Source of the DNA: Mactra quadrangularis
Lineage: Eukaryota; Mollusca; Bivalvia; Venerida; Mactridae
DNA length: 64,000 nt
Direction: 5' to 3'
NCBI GenBank assembly: GCA_025267735.1
Contig: CM046307.1
Coordinates: 47,659,395-47,723,394, forward strand
The position numbers and the translations under genes were made by a program. This document shows positions 50,111-62,240 of the stretch, piece after piece. Every line of letters begins with the position of its first letter. Within the stretch, counting starts at the first letter, position 1. The notes under the pieces are model-generated. The model was not told the origin of the DNA. It saw only the letters and a program-made list of their open reading frames with translations, and searched no databases.

Positions 50111-50825
50111 GTATATCAGCATTAAACAATAAAATGCAATTACATTGTATTTGTTAATATCAAGAAAATTGGGACATTATCTGTTTATTTAACTACCCGG
50201 CCGAAAGTCTAAAATCTTCCAATCGTTTTGGAAAATGATACGTACTGATGTCAGTTCTTCTGAAATGTAGCCCACAATGACGATGATTAGCAGGAAATAT
50301 AACAAATTTTAACTACGATGGTTAACGTGAGTCCTAGACTGCATCATGAAACATAGGCCCATCCATAACTACATGTTGTTTAAAAAAGTATTTTCTCATC
50401 CGTAAATGGATCGCCATCTTTGTTAAACTTCATTTTGAAACATTCCATTAAATAATAGGAAGAAATCGTATTCATGATTTAATAGACGCTTCTAAATCCA
50501 ATCTTTGCTCTTTTTGTGAAACTTTCTTCAATTACGCGGAAATTGCCGTTCTTTACCGAAAAGTTGCGAACGTTGCCAAAAATAAGCGAAGTTTATCGAA
50601 GTGATTATTGATCAGCCGCTCTATTGTAGCGATTATTATGTAGATTAATGCATTAAATCCAATCATACAATTTGATTTTATAGCCGACTTGTTTGAATAT
50701 AATGGTTTTTATTTGCTTTTTAAGAAATTAACATCAATTATTCCTTCAAATAAAATGAGTCATCATGCAAGTTTGTACAGACGAACATTTCGTATACTAG
50801 GTCATGCATATCTCTGTACTTTAAA

Positions 50826-51003
50826 TACAGTAAAGTTCCCATATAAGGACCATCAAAAGAGATGCACTAAATAGCCAACGGAGTGGTCCTAGCATGGAAA
50901 CCTGTTCTTTTTTTCCTTAAATTAAGCATTTTAGACTTAAAAATAATAAAAATCGCATAATTTTACAGTACAGAGGTGGTCTCTACAGTAGAACTTTACG
51001 GTA
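50826..51003. mobile_element. Mariner-like MITE, TACAGTAAAGTT family (copy 2)
   Basis: Starts TACAGTAAAGTTCCC and ends with the inverse of TACCGTAAAGTTC; TA at both ends; 178 bp. Shares 'aggaccatcaaaa' and 'agaggtggt' with 1365-1532. Confidence 0.75.
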
Positions 51004-52725
51004 ATTGACTTACCCAATTTCCAATTAAAACATGTTTAAACTAATACCATTGCTAAGTTGTTATAAAGTTATAATATTGCTTTTAATGGAACCTTCCATG
51101 TTTATAGTCGCATATTTTACATAGACGAGCTATACATGTGTGCAATTTGTAATTAAGATCCGCGGCATGTTTTTTTGTAGGGCAGAGCCGCGATATATGA
51201 TACCTATGCAAATTATTTTCAATTAAAAAATCTCTCTTATCGCGTTTGATATCGGAATAAAGAGTTAAATAATGTATTCAAATGAATTGTAAGGAAATTA
51301 ATTACATAGGAGTTGTGTATTTTATATACCAGCCTCGCTTTGATATAAAATAGTTGATAAACATCGCCAACAATTTGGTCAATTTGTTCCCATTCATGTG
51401 TACATATACTTACAATAGGGTTAGTACATAGGAAATGTATATAGACTAAATCTGTTGGGATGTTTTATTGTGGTAGAAGCTGAAGACGTATACAGAATTC
51501 GTGAGTAATTTCGCGGTTATTTTATTTTCGCGGTTAAAATCTTTATAATTTAATTTAGATATTAATAACTTGAAGTGTCTTAGACAAAAATATCATGGGT
51601 TTCAGGCAATGAGCTGAAAATAGTAAGGAAAAGTAGGCTCCAATTTTTAACAGAGCCAATTGTGAATTTTATTACGCTTGGACTTTTGTAAAACGCTTGA
51701 TTTTACGTGAGTGATGAAAATGGCAATTTTAGGTCTTATAAAGATACTGTTTGCATGTGTTTGCATGTGAAATAGACTTATAACATGAACTGAGAAAATA
51801 TGTAAATGAATCTACAAGCTATTTGTAATTATAGTGACCATGTGACTCGTTAATAACGCGAAAATTGCAGCTCATAGTATATTATATTTTAATATATTCA
51901 TGATATTTCCTCGTATACATACATATTATACACATTTCCTTCTTTGGTGATATAAATGACTAATGTGAATTAACTTGGATATAAATAATTTATAAATCGA
52001 TTAATGAATGTTTGATTATTATTGCACATAAATCAAACACGAGGATTTGTCACTTATAGTGTACAGACTGGATGGTGTATCAGTTTTATTGTATATATAC
52101 AGGAGACTAGTTATCATCGTCATTTGTACTGTAAAAGGTATTTGTACATATTTTTGATTATTTTTAAGATGAGCAATAAGCATTCTGACTATTTGAAGCT
52201 ATTGAAAGCTACACGACATGTTCAACATGATTACTATGTGTAAGCATGTACGGGTGCATAGAATATATATATTTTCAATTTCTACAGACAGTACTGCATG
52301 GCTTACAGGTCTATCAATATGCATTGGGGTTTGAACCTTTTATTGCGAAACAATTTCTTAAATAATGTAGTATTAATGCCGTATGTTGTTTTACGTCAAA
52401 TTCAACATTTGTTAAGTCATATTGTAGCGACCACACGTCCTGCTGACGGTCGGTAGTTAAAGTTAGATGTAGATCAAAGCAATTACACTAGTACTAAGTC
52501 AATATACTCACTAGACTAAGTGGCTGACAAAATACTTCACGCGATACAATATCTAACCAAACTCTACAAAGTACGTAGGTCATGCATTAGAATCGAACCA
52601 TTGATCCATTGATTAGTAGTAAAGGTACATAGGGTTGAGAAATGCGGTCTAAAAGGGCGGGAGAGATGTGACCACTATTTTGTCAGATGATTTCTTTGAT
52701 ACCACACTATAATAGAACTGGTGCC

Positions 52726-52945
52726 TGTTCAATTATCCCGAACGTTCCAAAACGTTCCGTAACGTTAGGGTCGGAACAACTCGAGTAAAAGACAATTCAA
52801 CCTGAGACAACTCAATCCTCTACTAACGGATTAAGTTGTCCCAACTTTGAGTTGAGTTATCCACGGGTTGAGTTGTCTTCGGGGTGAGTTATCCCGTACC
52901 CGTAACGTTCGCAAACATTCGTTACTGAACTCGCAGCTTATATGG
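52726..52945. repeat. Internally repetitive 'gagttgtc' patch
   Basis: Recurring 'gagttgtc/gagttatcc' on one side, inverted 'gacaactcaa' on the other, and 'aacgtt' palindromes. It can fold on itself. Family unknown. Confidence 0.5.
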
Positions 52946-53721
52946 AGAAAGTTTTGAGGATATAAACTCAAACTATCAACTGTTATTCACTGCATAATGA
53001 TAATGAATATAGATGAGAAATATATATATAGGAAGTTACATAATGTCGTCTATTCATACAATGTATCTACACTTTATAAACAAGTACATTTTAATACATA
53101 AAGTTTTATGACTCATTTTTGTATCATGTTTCCTAGTTTTTATTGTAGTTTTACTATATTCTCATGTGTTGGGTAAATTTTTATGACAAAATACGGAATT
53201 CAGGGTTTTACTATTAGAAAATGTAAACTGTTGATATTAGCATATTCTGATTATATGTATACTGTAAACTACTAGTATTCTGCTTGCCACAATTAGGGAC
53301 TTTAGTCAGTTATACTTCCCTGATAAAATCTAAAGCAATCCAATTGGTAAGTAGGTCCTTACAGTTGGAATCAACGGATTTTGTCATTGATTTCCTATGT
53401 AAGGATATCAAAATATTTCATCTAATATCTTTCTTGTAAATGAAGATATTTATTGAAGTGATGAAATTTAGATAGTTCTTTACCCTAAAAATACTTAGCT
53501 TGAATTTAAAACAAATTAAACGGTTTAGAAAAAGGTTATTTAAGATTAATTTTGGCAAATTGACATTGAAAAGTAAGGGTTAAATCCGAGTAATCCAACT
53601 AATTGGACCTACCTATTTGAAGAGTATACAAGGGGAAATAACTGACTAAGGTCCCTTATTTTAGCGTTACTAACGAGTCACGTGGTCACTATAGACAGTC
53701 TGTGGTTGTCGATTAACACCC

Positions 53722-53860
53722 AAGTTTACAAGTTTATTTAATACTGATCCAGGCCTTCAGCCCCTAACATAGGTTATACAATACAATGGTATACAACAAT
53801 AATAATTTATTGACATATACAATATACATGTATATATAACAGTTTTACAATAAACTATAA
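53722..53860 (-). mobile_element. LINE 3'-end remnant
   Basis: 'tttatttaatactgatccag' with 'ggccttcagcccctaac' resembles an inverted LINE tail (AATAAA on the minus strand). Only the end is present. Confidence 0.35.
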
Positions 53861-54033
53861 ATCTAGACTGTTATGTAACTAAAGAATTTCTACGTTTTTC
53901 AAAAGCATAATATATATTAACATGGCAACGTTTCGAATAAGAAATTCGTTCTTACTTGACATCAAGTTATAGAATTTATGAATAGTTACATTATGAGTAT
54001 ACCAATGTGGGATATACTTGTCTCGCATCCAAG

Positions 54034-54150
54034 AGGGTGTGTGTGTGGGTGTGTGCGCGTGTGGGGGTGGGCGCGTGTGGGTGTTTTTAGTGTGAGTATG
54101 TGCGAGCGTGTGCGCGTATGTGTGCGAGAGTGAGCGGGAGTATGAGCGTA
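54034..54150. repeat. GT-rich low-complexity tract
   Basis: Alternating purine-pyrimidine sequence (gtgtgtgtgg, gtgtgcgcgtgtg, gtgtgcgcgtatgtgtgcg). Sharp composition change from the surroundings. Confidence 0.9.
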
Positions 54151-55938
54151 TATACTTTTATATCAAAATGTGACAATGTACGTTATCTTGTACAGGTCTA
54201 ACATGAAATCTGAGTCTGATTATCTTAACATGCTATCAGTTCAAATTCTGTTTTATTTTACTTTGACTGACTGGTAATCAAATTTGATCATTTCATTTTA
54301 ACTTTAAATGTGAAACTAGAATTCATGGTAAAATTACAGCAGAAACTATACATATGCATATAATACTTAGTAAAACAGCATTGTCATGGTAGGCTTTAAA
54401 TTCATACTTTCTTATGGACATTCTATACAATCATTGTATTGTTCTTTTAAAACGGAGAAACTTAGTCATTCATTTAAATATCCAGTTTATTTCCAACTTT
54501 GGATTCATACGAAAGTGCCAAAAACATTGTTATAAATTAAAACTATCATGAGGTAAAATAATTTATCACAATTGTCAAAACTAGCTTGTGTCTCAGACCC
54601 GAGCTACGAGTCGTAGAAAAGTAAATATATTTTACATTTAGAATAATTCTCATTGAATATATAATTAAAGAAAAATCGCCATTACTCAAAGTTGACATTT
54701 GACAGGATCACTTAAATTGAAGATCACAGTCGATATTTAGCATAAGTACACTTGAAAAGGGTATTTTATTTGCTTTTTATTATAAATCTTTCAAGTCCAG
54801 TTTTTCTTTGAAGACATTCTCATACATATAAAGACCTATTTCGGAGGTCCATGACAGAGGCGCCGTGTATTGGAACTCTTTTATAAATCAATTAAAGAAC
54901 AATTTAAAAGGCCATAGCTTTAGTCATCAAAGTGGACTTAAATTGAGTAAATTCCCTATTTGACTTTGTATAAGTATTTGTCTATTTTGAATCAAAGCGT
55001 GTTCGAGTTGAACAGTCAAATAGAAATAATGATAAGTCATTCTTGTGATAAAATACTGATTTATTATCAATGTATTACAATAAATGACATAGCGACTGTC
55101 GACTAAAATATATGATTATTGCTATATTATACTGTATTATTTAATTGTATTTATTCGTATAAAGCATTCATTGTACATAAATAGCGGCTCGTTATTACAT
55201 CATTAAAATGAATGATATTTATTTCGACGAACGCACGCGTCAAACTCGTCATGAAAATGCGTGCATACGAACTTCTGTACAGTTTAAATTAAATCCAACG
55301 GTGGCTGGCATGGTTCCGACAAAACACTATAAATATATAAACGTATATACATATATGTAATGAAGTGTTTCGAGAACGTGTTGGTCATTATTCTTGACTT
55401 ATCAGATTTCCGTTCTAATTTTCTAGGTACAAAGCTCGTTTCATTGTTCTCATCGTTCTAGAATTTAGATCGTGTTCTCAATTTTTCGGCAAATCACTCA
55501 GGTAATACAGTTAACAGACGATCAAGAATGTAATACAAATATTACATATGTTTGTTCTAAATGAACCTCAGTGTGACACTCAGAACTCGATTGGGTTTGT
55601 TCAATGTAAATTTTTAGGTCACGGGAATTCCCGAGTAGTTGTTTGTTTGGGTTTTACTACGCATCAACACAGAAAGGGTATATCGCACCGAAAGCAATTA
55701 ATGATAACAATTAATGCAATCGAATTATAATGGTTTTAAGTGCTATATTTTATGATAAATATCTATTTTATAAAAATTTATAAAAACTGACCTCATGTAT
55801 TTCGGACTTGTATTCATTCATTCATTAAAACCCCAAAACAATATTCATGTAACAGTAATAACAATACTACATGTACTAATTATGTTCGATATTTATTAGC
55901 ACTGTTGCGTACATGTCACGTGTACATTTACATTTATA

Positions 55939-56315
55939 TACAGTACCCACCAAAAGTTTGGAGACAAAAGAAATTTACTAAAATTATTGAATTTTGATGA
56001 TTATTTTTGTAGAATCATCATTTTTAATATATTTAAGTATGGTTTGTGATACAATGAAAACAAACTATATGTAAGCAACACATATTTAAGATTTAGCATT
56101 TGACATCCTGAAAGCCTCCAAAACCATGTTTATTGTAATTATTTTTTATAACATAGCTTTTATACTATTTCTGTAGTCTCAGTTATAATGATAACCAAAA
56201 TATAAAGCAAAACTAAAAAAACATTTAAAAAATAAACAGTGATTAAATTTTAAATAAATACTCTTTAGTAGGCCTGCAAAGTGAAAATGTCTCCGAACTT
56301 TTGGTGGGTACTGTA
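55939..56315. mobile_element. Tc1/mariner-like MITE, TACAGTACCCACC termini
   Basis: Nearly perfect inverted termini of about 28 nt (starting TACAGTACCCACCAAAAG), TA at both ends, 377 bp, no transposase. Confidence 0.85.
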
Positions 56316-56658
56316 TATTATGTAATTATCGTACTGTATACTCTTATATTGTAACACAATTAGAGTTAATAAAGTTTTGTTATGTTATGTTTTTTTTATT
56401 TCTTTCAAATAGTTAAGTATCGCATATGATGGTACCAATTGAAAAAAATCTCTTAGCGAGTTAACCTTAAAATGTTTGCCACGGATGTATTTAAGATTCT
56501 GACTGTCAAGTAGAACGTCTTTAAAAATTGAAATGCTCGTCACTCCGAGTAGTTACAATTATTAATGTGACAATCGAAATTAATCAGGTTGGTTCATTGG
56601 AAGTTACGAAAATTGACGAATATTTACGATTGTCAATATGACTTTTTCTTTGTTTCAG

Positions 56659-56696
56659 ACGATGAAGTCAAAGATATTCCAAATCTAATTCTCTAA
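56659..56696 (+). other. 5' UTR segment with a short upstream ORF
   Basis: Begins after a good acceptor (ctttgtttcag). It carries an ATG at 56662 with an 8-codon frame ending at TAA 56686-56688, just before the main ATG at 56697. An in-frame stop directly precedes the main ATG, which supports that start. Confidence 0.6.
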
Positions 56697-59600
56697 ATGG
56701 AGAATGGTATAATACCGTTACGTCATGGAAGTTTACCAGGTGCTCTGAGGTTACCTAAGAGATACGAACGTTTTGTGAATGTAAAAATGCCGCCATGTTC
56801 AAAACGGAAGTCGTCTGTTGTTCCCGCTATGGATGAAAACACTGACGAACGAATGCATGATCTGATGCAAGCTATTATGTGGGTTAAACAGGAATTGGTA
56901 ATGTATTTATTCATTTATAAACTGTTCGATGTTCATACATATTATTTTTGGTGTTGCTTTATTTCGGATAAATTAGTTTTTAAACGCGCGTATATAAAAA
57001 TCCTGCGTTTTGAGTCACGTGATCAATTTTAACCAATCATAGCATTATTTAGTTACGGTTGAAATTGTATTAACAACACCGTATTTATTATGGATAAGAC
57101 CAAAAGCCTATAACAATTATAACAAGTTATGAAATAAGCATATATATCGAAAGTATATATATCCAAGATAGCTGACGTCTGTTGGTCCAACGACGAGTTT
57201 ACGTTGAAGTATAATCTAGGTTTGCCCGACGAATAAAGGCAACGTTGGGACAACCTCAATTTGCTTATTGGCTCCACTTTGACACAACCGTTTGATAATA
57301 GATGGGTTAACGTGCAATGCATGTAGAAAGTACCACTGTTGGGTCAACGATGGGCTAACAGTTGAAGAAACGTGAAGCCGATGAGCCAAAGAAATATACG
57401 TTGGCCCAACGTTTGGCCGACACCTTTCTACTATCTGGGATAAAGCTTGTGAAAATTGACTTGATACAAAATACAATTTGAATACATGTATAGTATGAAT
57501 ATACATGTATAACGAAACTTCTTAGTTCCCTGATTTCCTTATTGTCATCGTCGGTTATCCCACGATATAATACTCCATTATGCTGTGGTATGTACCGTGG
57601 GCCATTTGGTTTGGAAAATGTCGAAATCATGAACAATTAATGAGACGGTTTCATTGGTTCCGCAAGGAAACCACTGCGAAAACTAGCCAATGAAATTACG
57701 TTTTATATTTGGGTTACCATTCAAAATGGTAGCCTCCATGAGAGATTTTCTAAAGCGGGTGAAGAAAATCTCAGTATGACGTCATTGTTATTGAATAGTA
57801 TTTAATTGTAACATGTGATTTCATTGGAAGAAGATTTGTGTCTCCTGCCTCATGCATAATCATGAAAACGAAAGAAAGAACTGCGTTTACCGACGATGCC
57901 ATATTGTAGGAATTTTTTATTTTTCAACATTTATGTCTGATCGATAATTGAAATGTGTAGAGGACTATATTTTCGTCCGCTTGCATGGTTTTCAGGTTAA
58001 TTTGCACAAGTTATACATGAATGTACATAGTTTATTGATGACCAATATGTCATCCTCCCTTAGAGGGATACTATGTTCAATATACATATAACAAATTGTT
58101 GCTAATTGAGTCAGTATAAACTAATATACGATATAGTTTGTGTATATTATAAATATGTGAATTAATGAGTTCTATTCAATGTAATGTATTTGTACAACAT
58201 GGATACACTTCATGTTGCTGAAAGGTAAATGATCGTAATTGAACATTGAATTTGTAAGATATATACTGACTCAAAAAAGAAACTGGACACTTACGTTTTA
58301 TGCCATAACTTTTTATCTAGCCATTCGAGTGTATTCATTTTTGCACAACTGTCAGTTCATAACCTATCTGACTAGTCCAGTGAAAATGAAAAAAAAATCA
58401 GACAACCACACAGCAGTTTATACATTCAGAAAAACCCCCTTTTCACCCCACGGTCACGTGATTTATATTTTGGCATTACGATTTTGTATGTACACCTTCT
58501 AAACATGTAGCAACCAATAAATCACATTTGGTTCAGAGAAACTTGCTCCATGAACATGCCTCGTCTTTTCGAAAACCAGCGAATTTGAAGTGTGAATCTT
58601 CTGTCATCAGAGTATAATGCCAATTTTTCAGTCTAATAAAATCAAAATAAGTGAGAAACGCTTCCGAGAACATTACTGACTATGCTGCAAACGAATTATT
58701 TTTGAAATGAGACCTTTGACCTACTGTGACACGATCGAGTGCGATAAAAACGTGCCGAAAACACCATTTCTAAACGGTGCTATGTTTCAGCTATATTTTG
58801 CATCCTAACACGTGGGGGTTTGACATGGTTAAACACACCAAAAATTGCAGTAACATATATGTCCAGTTTCTTTTTTGAGTCAGTATATTTCGTGCAAATT
58901 GACCTTGGCACTCTAACAGATCTCACATGCTACTGTTCAACTAAGTTTAAAATTGGATAGACCTGATATCTATCCCAGTTGCTATCCATTTCAAAAGTGT
59001 CTTTTAAAAGATATCTGTACAACTACTAATTCATTGATAATAATGTTATTTCAATGTAGGCCTATACGAGATTGTGTTTAATGTAAAGTTTTGCACGTTT
59101 GTCCTTGCAAACTCCCAATTTGTATAGATCTAGATCAACTAAACAAATTTTATGGCGTATTTAGGGGTTTGCCTTACAAGTATGAAATTACAAAAGTGAT
59201 CATTTTATGAATTTATAATGATAACTCAACTCATTGACGTCCGATATTACGTCAGCATGATATTTATACGTCACAATGTTATTTCTATTTTAATTTTATT
59301 ACGCCATAAAAATATCATTGTCGCCACAATGTTATTTCTATTTTAAATAATGTTACGCCATAATGATATTAATGACATCACAATGGTATTTCTATTTCAG
59401 ATATTATTACGTCAGCATGACATTCTTCTAAAAAGACAATTTTGTGATATTCAGGACACAATACATTCATTATCAAAATCAAAAAGATATCGTAAACATC
59501 TCGTGACGTCATCAAACACAAGTCTCCAATCAAATGAGAGTTGTGAATTCGGTATGGACAATTACTCTGTACGTTCTGCGTCCAGTGTTACCGCCCTTGA

Positions 59601-59712
59601 TGGCGACGATGATACCGAGGATGACGATTTCCGGCCTAGAACTTCGTCTATGAAAACCACTAGGGACCTAGCAGCCCTTGCTAGAAGGCGGGGAAGTAAA
59701 GAACTTATTTAA
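56697..59712 (+). CDS. FAM167-like (DIORA) protein
   Basis: Two coding exons, 56697-56897 and 59401-59712 (stop TAA), joined in phase 0 across a 2.5-kb intron; 170 residues. The block MQAIMWVKQEL-ILLRQHDILLKRQFCDIQ-DTIHSL spans the splice and matches the layout of the FAM167 domain in vertebrate FAM167A/B, where it reads [20 protein letters not shown] and continues with a conserved RQL helix. Here it is a predicted amphipathic helix. The rest looks disordered: a basic N-terminal part and an acidic patch (DGDDDTEDDDF) followed by a basic tail (ALARRRGSKELI). FAM167 proteins are small, disordered and of unsettled function. The intron holds a MITE, and the second acceptor lies in a tandem repeat. 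The promoter was not found. Family assignment is from memory of the domain. Confidence 0.72.
57165..57430. repeat. Palindrome-rich 'caacgttgg' repeat
   Basis: Many short inverted copies of GTTGG/CCAAC, such as 'gttggcccaacgtttggccg' and 'acgttgggacaacc'. Lies in the FAM167-like intron. Open frames here are by-products of the repeat. Confidence 0.6.
58264..58885. mobile_element. Mariner-like element with ACTGACTCAAAAAAG termini
   Basis: Inverted termini of about 27 nt (TACTGACTCAAAAAAGAAAC at the left), TA at both ends, 622 bp. No transposase frame. Inside the FAM167-like intron. Confidence 0.85.
59243..59428 (+). repeat. 53-54-nt tandem repeat spanning the exon 2 splice acceptor
   Basis: Units starting 'cacaatg' at 59272, 59325 and 59379 share 'cacaatgttatttctatttt' followed by 'attacgyca'. 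The last unit contains the functional acceptor TTTCAG and the first codons of exon 2 (ATATTATTACGTCAGCATGA). The partial unit before 59272 also has 'attacgtcagcatgatatt'. Earlier units read TTTTAA where the last has TTTCAG. Confidence 0.85.
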
Positions 59713-60373
59713 CTTAGGGGACAAAGGACCAACACCATAGATGATGTGGTCGGATTAAAATAATGTGTTGTTTTTTGTTATATATTATTTTTGACGATGA
59801 CGGTAAAATATTTGTTGATGTTTTTTTGTTAACCGCATTTTTAAGCTACCCAGTCAGTTATGAAACAACTCATTGTTAAATTGAAGTGTAAAGATTTCAT
59901 GTATTTATTTATTAAACTGGATCATACTACGAGTGACTGTATCAAAATGAAATCACTGTGCTACAGTATAATTATACAATACTATTGTTAAATTTACATA
60001 TATACTGTAGTGAGTACTTAAATCAGCTGAAAGTGAAAGAATTTTTTTTTACAATACTATGGTAATTCATTATAATGCTATTAGCTGTATTTCTTGAGGA
60101 CGATGTATACACTAATTTATGCCTGATACAGTAGGGACTCTGGGATATACAAAAATACAACCAATGAACTAGATTACTGTCACAGTTCTGTTGTTAGTTC
60201 TATTTCGGTGACATTCATATATTGATTTTTTTCCATCCACACCTCAACAGTCATCAAGTACACTTCAAACTTACAAAACAACCATGTATAAATGACTTTA
60301 AAATAAGGGAGATAACTTAAACAGTTTTGATTGTCTATGAATCAAAACTTGTGTCCCTTGAGATTATATTTGC

Positions 60374-60379
60374 TTTATT
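60374..60379 (-). terminator. Possible polyadenylation signal of the minus-strand gene
   Basis: AATAAA on the minus strand about 460 nt after its TAA. If used, the two convergent 3' UTRs overlap by about 230 nt. Confidence 0.35.
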
Positions 60380-60597
60380 TCTCGTAAAAGTAATAGGACA
60401 AATTGTATTAATAACATTTACTTATGTACTAATTTTATGCAGTGACGTAATGACTAAGTGTCAAGAACAGTGCCTGGGTAATTCACTACATGATATTTAA
60501 GTCGACAAATGAGAAAAGTGAGTCGAATTCATGCTATAGTACGTTGATAACTTACCAAAATTTGTATATACTTTTTTGTTCTTACGATTGTTTTATC

Positions 60598-60603
60598 AAT
60601 AAA
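60598..60603 (+). terminator. Likely polyadenylation signal of the FAM167-like gene
   Basis: AATAAA about 885 nt after the stop, the first clear plus-strand signal. Confidence 0.5.
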
Positions 60604-60838
60604 ATATCAAACCTGTTATACTAAGTATTGTAATATGTATGTTATAAAATTTAACATTGAAGCCAATCATTTTCTAGATCTGTTATGCTGATTGCCCTTA
60701 CCTATATTGTTCTATCGATTGGGAACTGGTTACTTTGGTGAAATGCATAGTAAATGGCTCAGATAAACCTTGCAGAATCAATTGGATTTTTGAACAAGGG
60801 ACGTAAGTGATGAATGATTAAATTTTGTAAATTAAGAA

Positions 60839-61072
60839 TTACATACCCTGCCATTTATGATAAAGCATCGCTCTTTCTAGCACTTTACGATGTTCTGTAA
60901 AATGAGTTTCCAGTTGTCTAGTACAGGTCAATCGACGTTTGTCTGTATAAGATCCAGCGATAGAGAGGAGCAAAGCCTGGGAGCGTACTTCATGATCATA
61001 CTCTGTGAAGATGTGAAGGCACGCACCAAGAACCGAACCACTGACTCTCTGTGTTGACAGACATTTCCTTAC
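60839..61072 (-). CDS. Last coding exon of an unrecognised minus-strand gene
   Basis: Reading the minus strand after an excellent acceptor (ctttctgtcag, ending at 61073), a frame of 77 codons is open to TAA at 60841-60839. It begins VRKCLSTQRVSGSVLGACLH, includes FTEYDHEVRSQALLLSIAG and ends with LERAMLYHKWQGM-stop. It has no internal stop and richer composition than its surroundings. A second acceptor 21 nt further upstream (61094) is in frame and would add GNKSFCQ. A donor-like GTATGT at 60846 also exists, so the exon could be internal. The sequence looks helical, but I recognise no family. Upstream exons must lie beyond 61.1 kb; none was found before 64 kb, so the intron is long. Confidence 0.6.
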   Translation of the reverse strand, partial: VRKCLSTQRVSGSVLGACLHIFTEYDHEVRSQALLLSIAGSYTDKRRLTCTRQLETHFTEHRKVLERAMLYHKWQGM

Positions 61073-61740
61073 CTGACAGAAAGACTTGTTACCCTGAAAG
61101 ATGCTCGTTCACGTATTTCAAATTAGATACCAACATTTTAAAAACTCTCAAAATAGTATATTATCGTTTTGGAAGCAGGTAAGCGCTTGACAAACATAAT
61201 GCAATTTTTCAAACAGCTGTTAAAGATGGTGATTTCAACCTTACAAACCTACACATTTACTAACAGTGTAGATGGTTTAGGTGCATTTTATTGAGTATTT
61301 TTCTTTTAGCGGTTAGTAGGTCAGCTTTCCTTATATGATAATTAGGAGCATTCATTTTCTTAACTCAAATACAAACACTAATAGGTAATTTTATAATGAG
61401 AAAAAGTTTTTACAAAAACTTTTTATGTGTTGCTATGAAGTAAAGCATAAAAGGATCATTCGAGATCTCTCGTGATTTAAAGACAATTAATGCTCCACAA
61501 AAAGGCAAGCAGACGATATTTAGATGTAATAATGCAATCATAGGTGAGTTTTGTTTTATAGACAAATCAGTATTAATTTTAGAGAAGCTTTTAACTTTAT
61601 ATTATATAATTATTTGTTACATTGCTAATGTAACTTGAAAAGGTCAGGCGATTCTCTGCTGGGTAGCTGATGTCGTAAAAATAATTACTTTAACATACAG
61701 GGAAACCTTTAGAGCTCCTGGTGACATTTGTTGTACGGTT

Positions 61741-61972
61741 CGTAACAAAAAGTAAGAGCGTAGAAAAAAGTCAAGTGAAACCAAAAGTTCGAGTGTAGAC
61801 AAAAAGCTCGACCATAGGAATAATTTTAAGCGTAGACAAAAAGTTTAAGCGTAGACAAAAAGTTCGAGCATGGACAAAAGGTTCTAGCGAAGACAAAAAG
61901 TTCAAGCGTAGACAAAAAGTTCAAGCAAGACAAAAAATTCAAGCGAAGACAAAAGCTCGAGCGTACCGGGTG
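61741..61972. repeat. 20-nt minisatellite 'agttcaagcgtagacaaaa'
   Basis: Roughly ten degenerate units of about 19-21 nt (gttcgagcatggacaaaagg, gttcaagcgtagacaaaa, gttcaagcaagacaaaaa). No coding frame. Confidence 0.88.
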
Positions 61973-62129
61973 TTCGATTTATGCAAATATGACATTTTTG
62001 CTTTCTCAGTAGGCAAAAAAGAATGAAAAATATATTGGTGTCAGGTAAAATATTCAAACCATCATGGTAGTTTGACATATCCGAGCTCCAGCCTTGAAAC
62101 ATTCGCTGTACCGGTTAACTAATTAATTC

Positions 62130-62240
62130 TGGTTTTGGAATTTGCTCAGATAATTTGTTGTTTCTTTTCTTATGGTAAAATGTGATTTTTTATCTTTCAG
62201 ACAGAATTTTTTGAAAGGACTTTTTGAAGGCACTGTATAT
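62130..62240. repeat. End fragment of the TACAGTGCC MITE family
   Basis: 'ggaatttgctcagataa' to 'gaaggcactgtata' matches the right third of 8171-8478 and 48030-48392. Confidence 0.65.

Larger units (their letters stand above)
46291..56658. other. Intergenic region, no gene supported
   Basis: About 10 kb of AT-rich DNA containing several SINEs, short TIR elements, a GT-rich stretch and LINE remnants. No open frame here has splice context, protein motifs or composition that would support a gene; the longest ones fall inside repeats (for example 47205-47495 inside a MITE). The first exon of the FAM167-like gene may lie near 55.2-55.6 kb but could not be fixed. Confidence 0.55.

Noticed and set aside
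57216..57636. Overlapping minus-strand frames of 93-96 codons
   Set aside because: Generated by the palindromic 'caacgttgg' repeat inside the FAM167-like intron.
58239..58502. 87-codon plus-strand frame
   Set aside because: Falls almost wholly inside the TIR element at 58264-58885; no splice or motif support.
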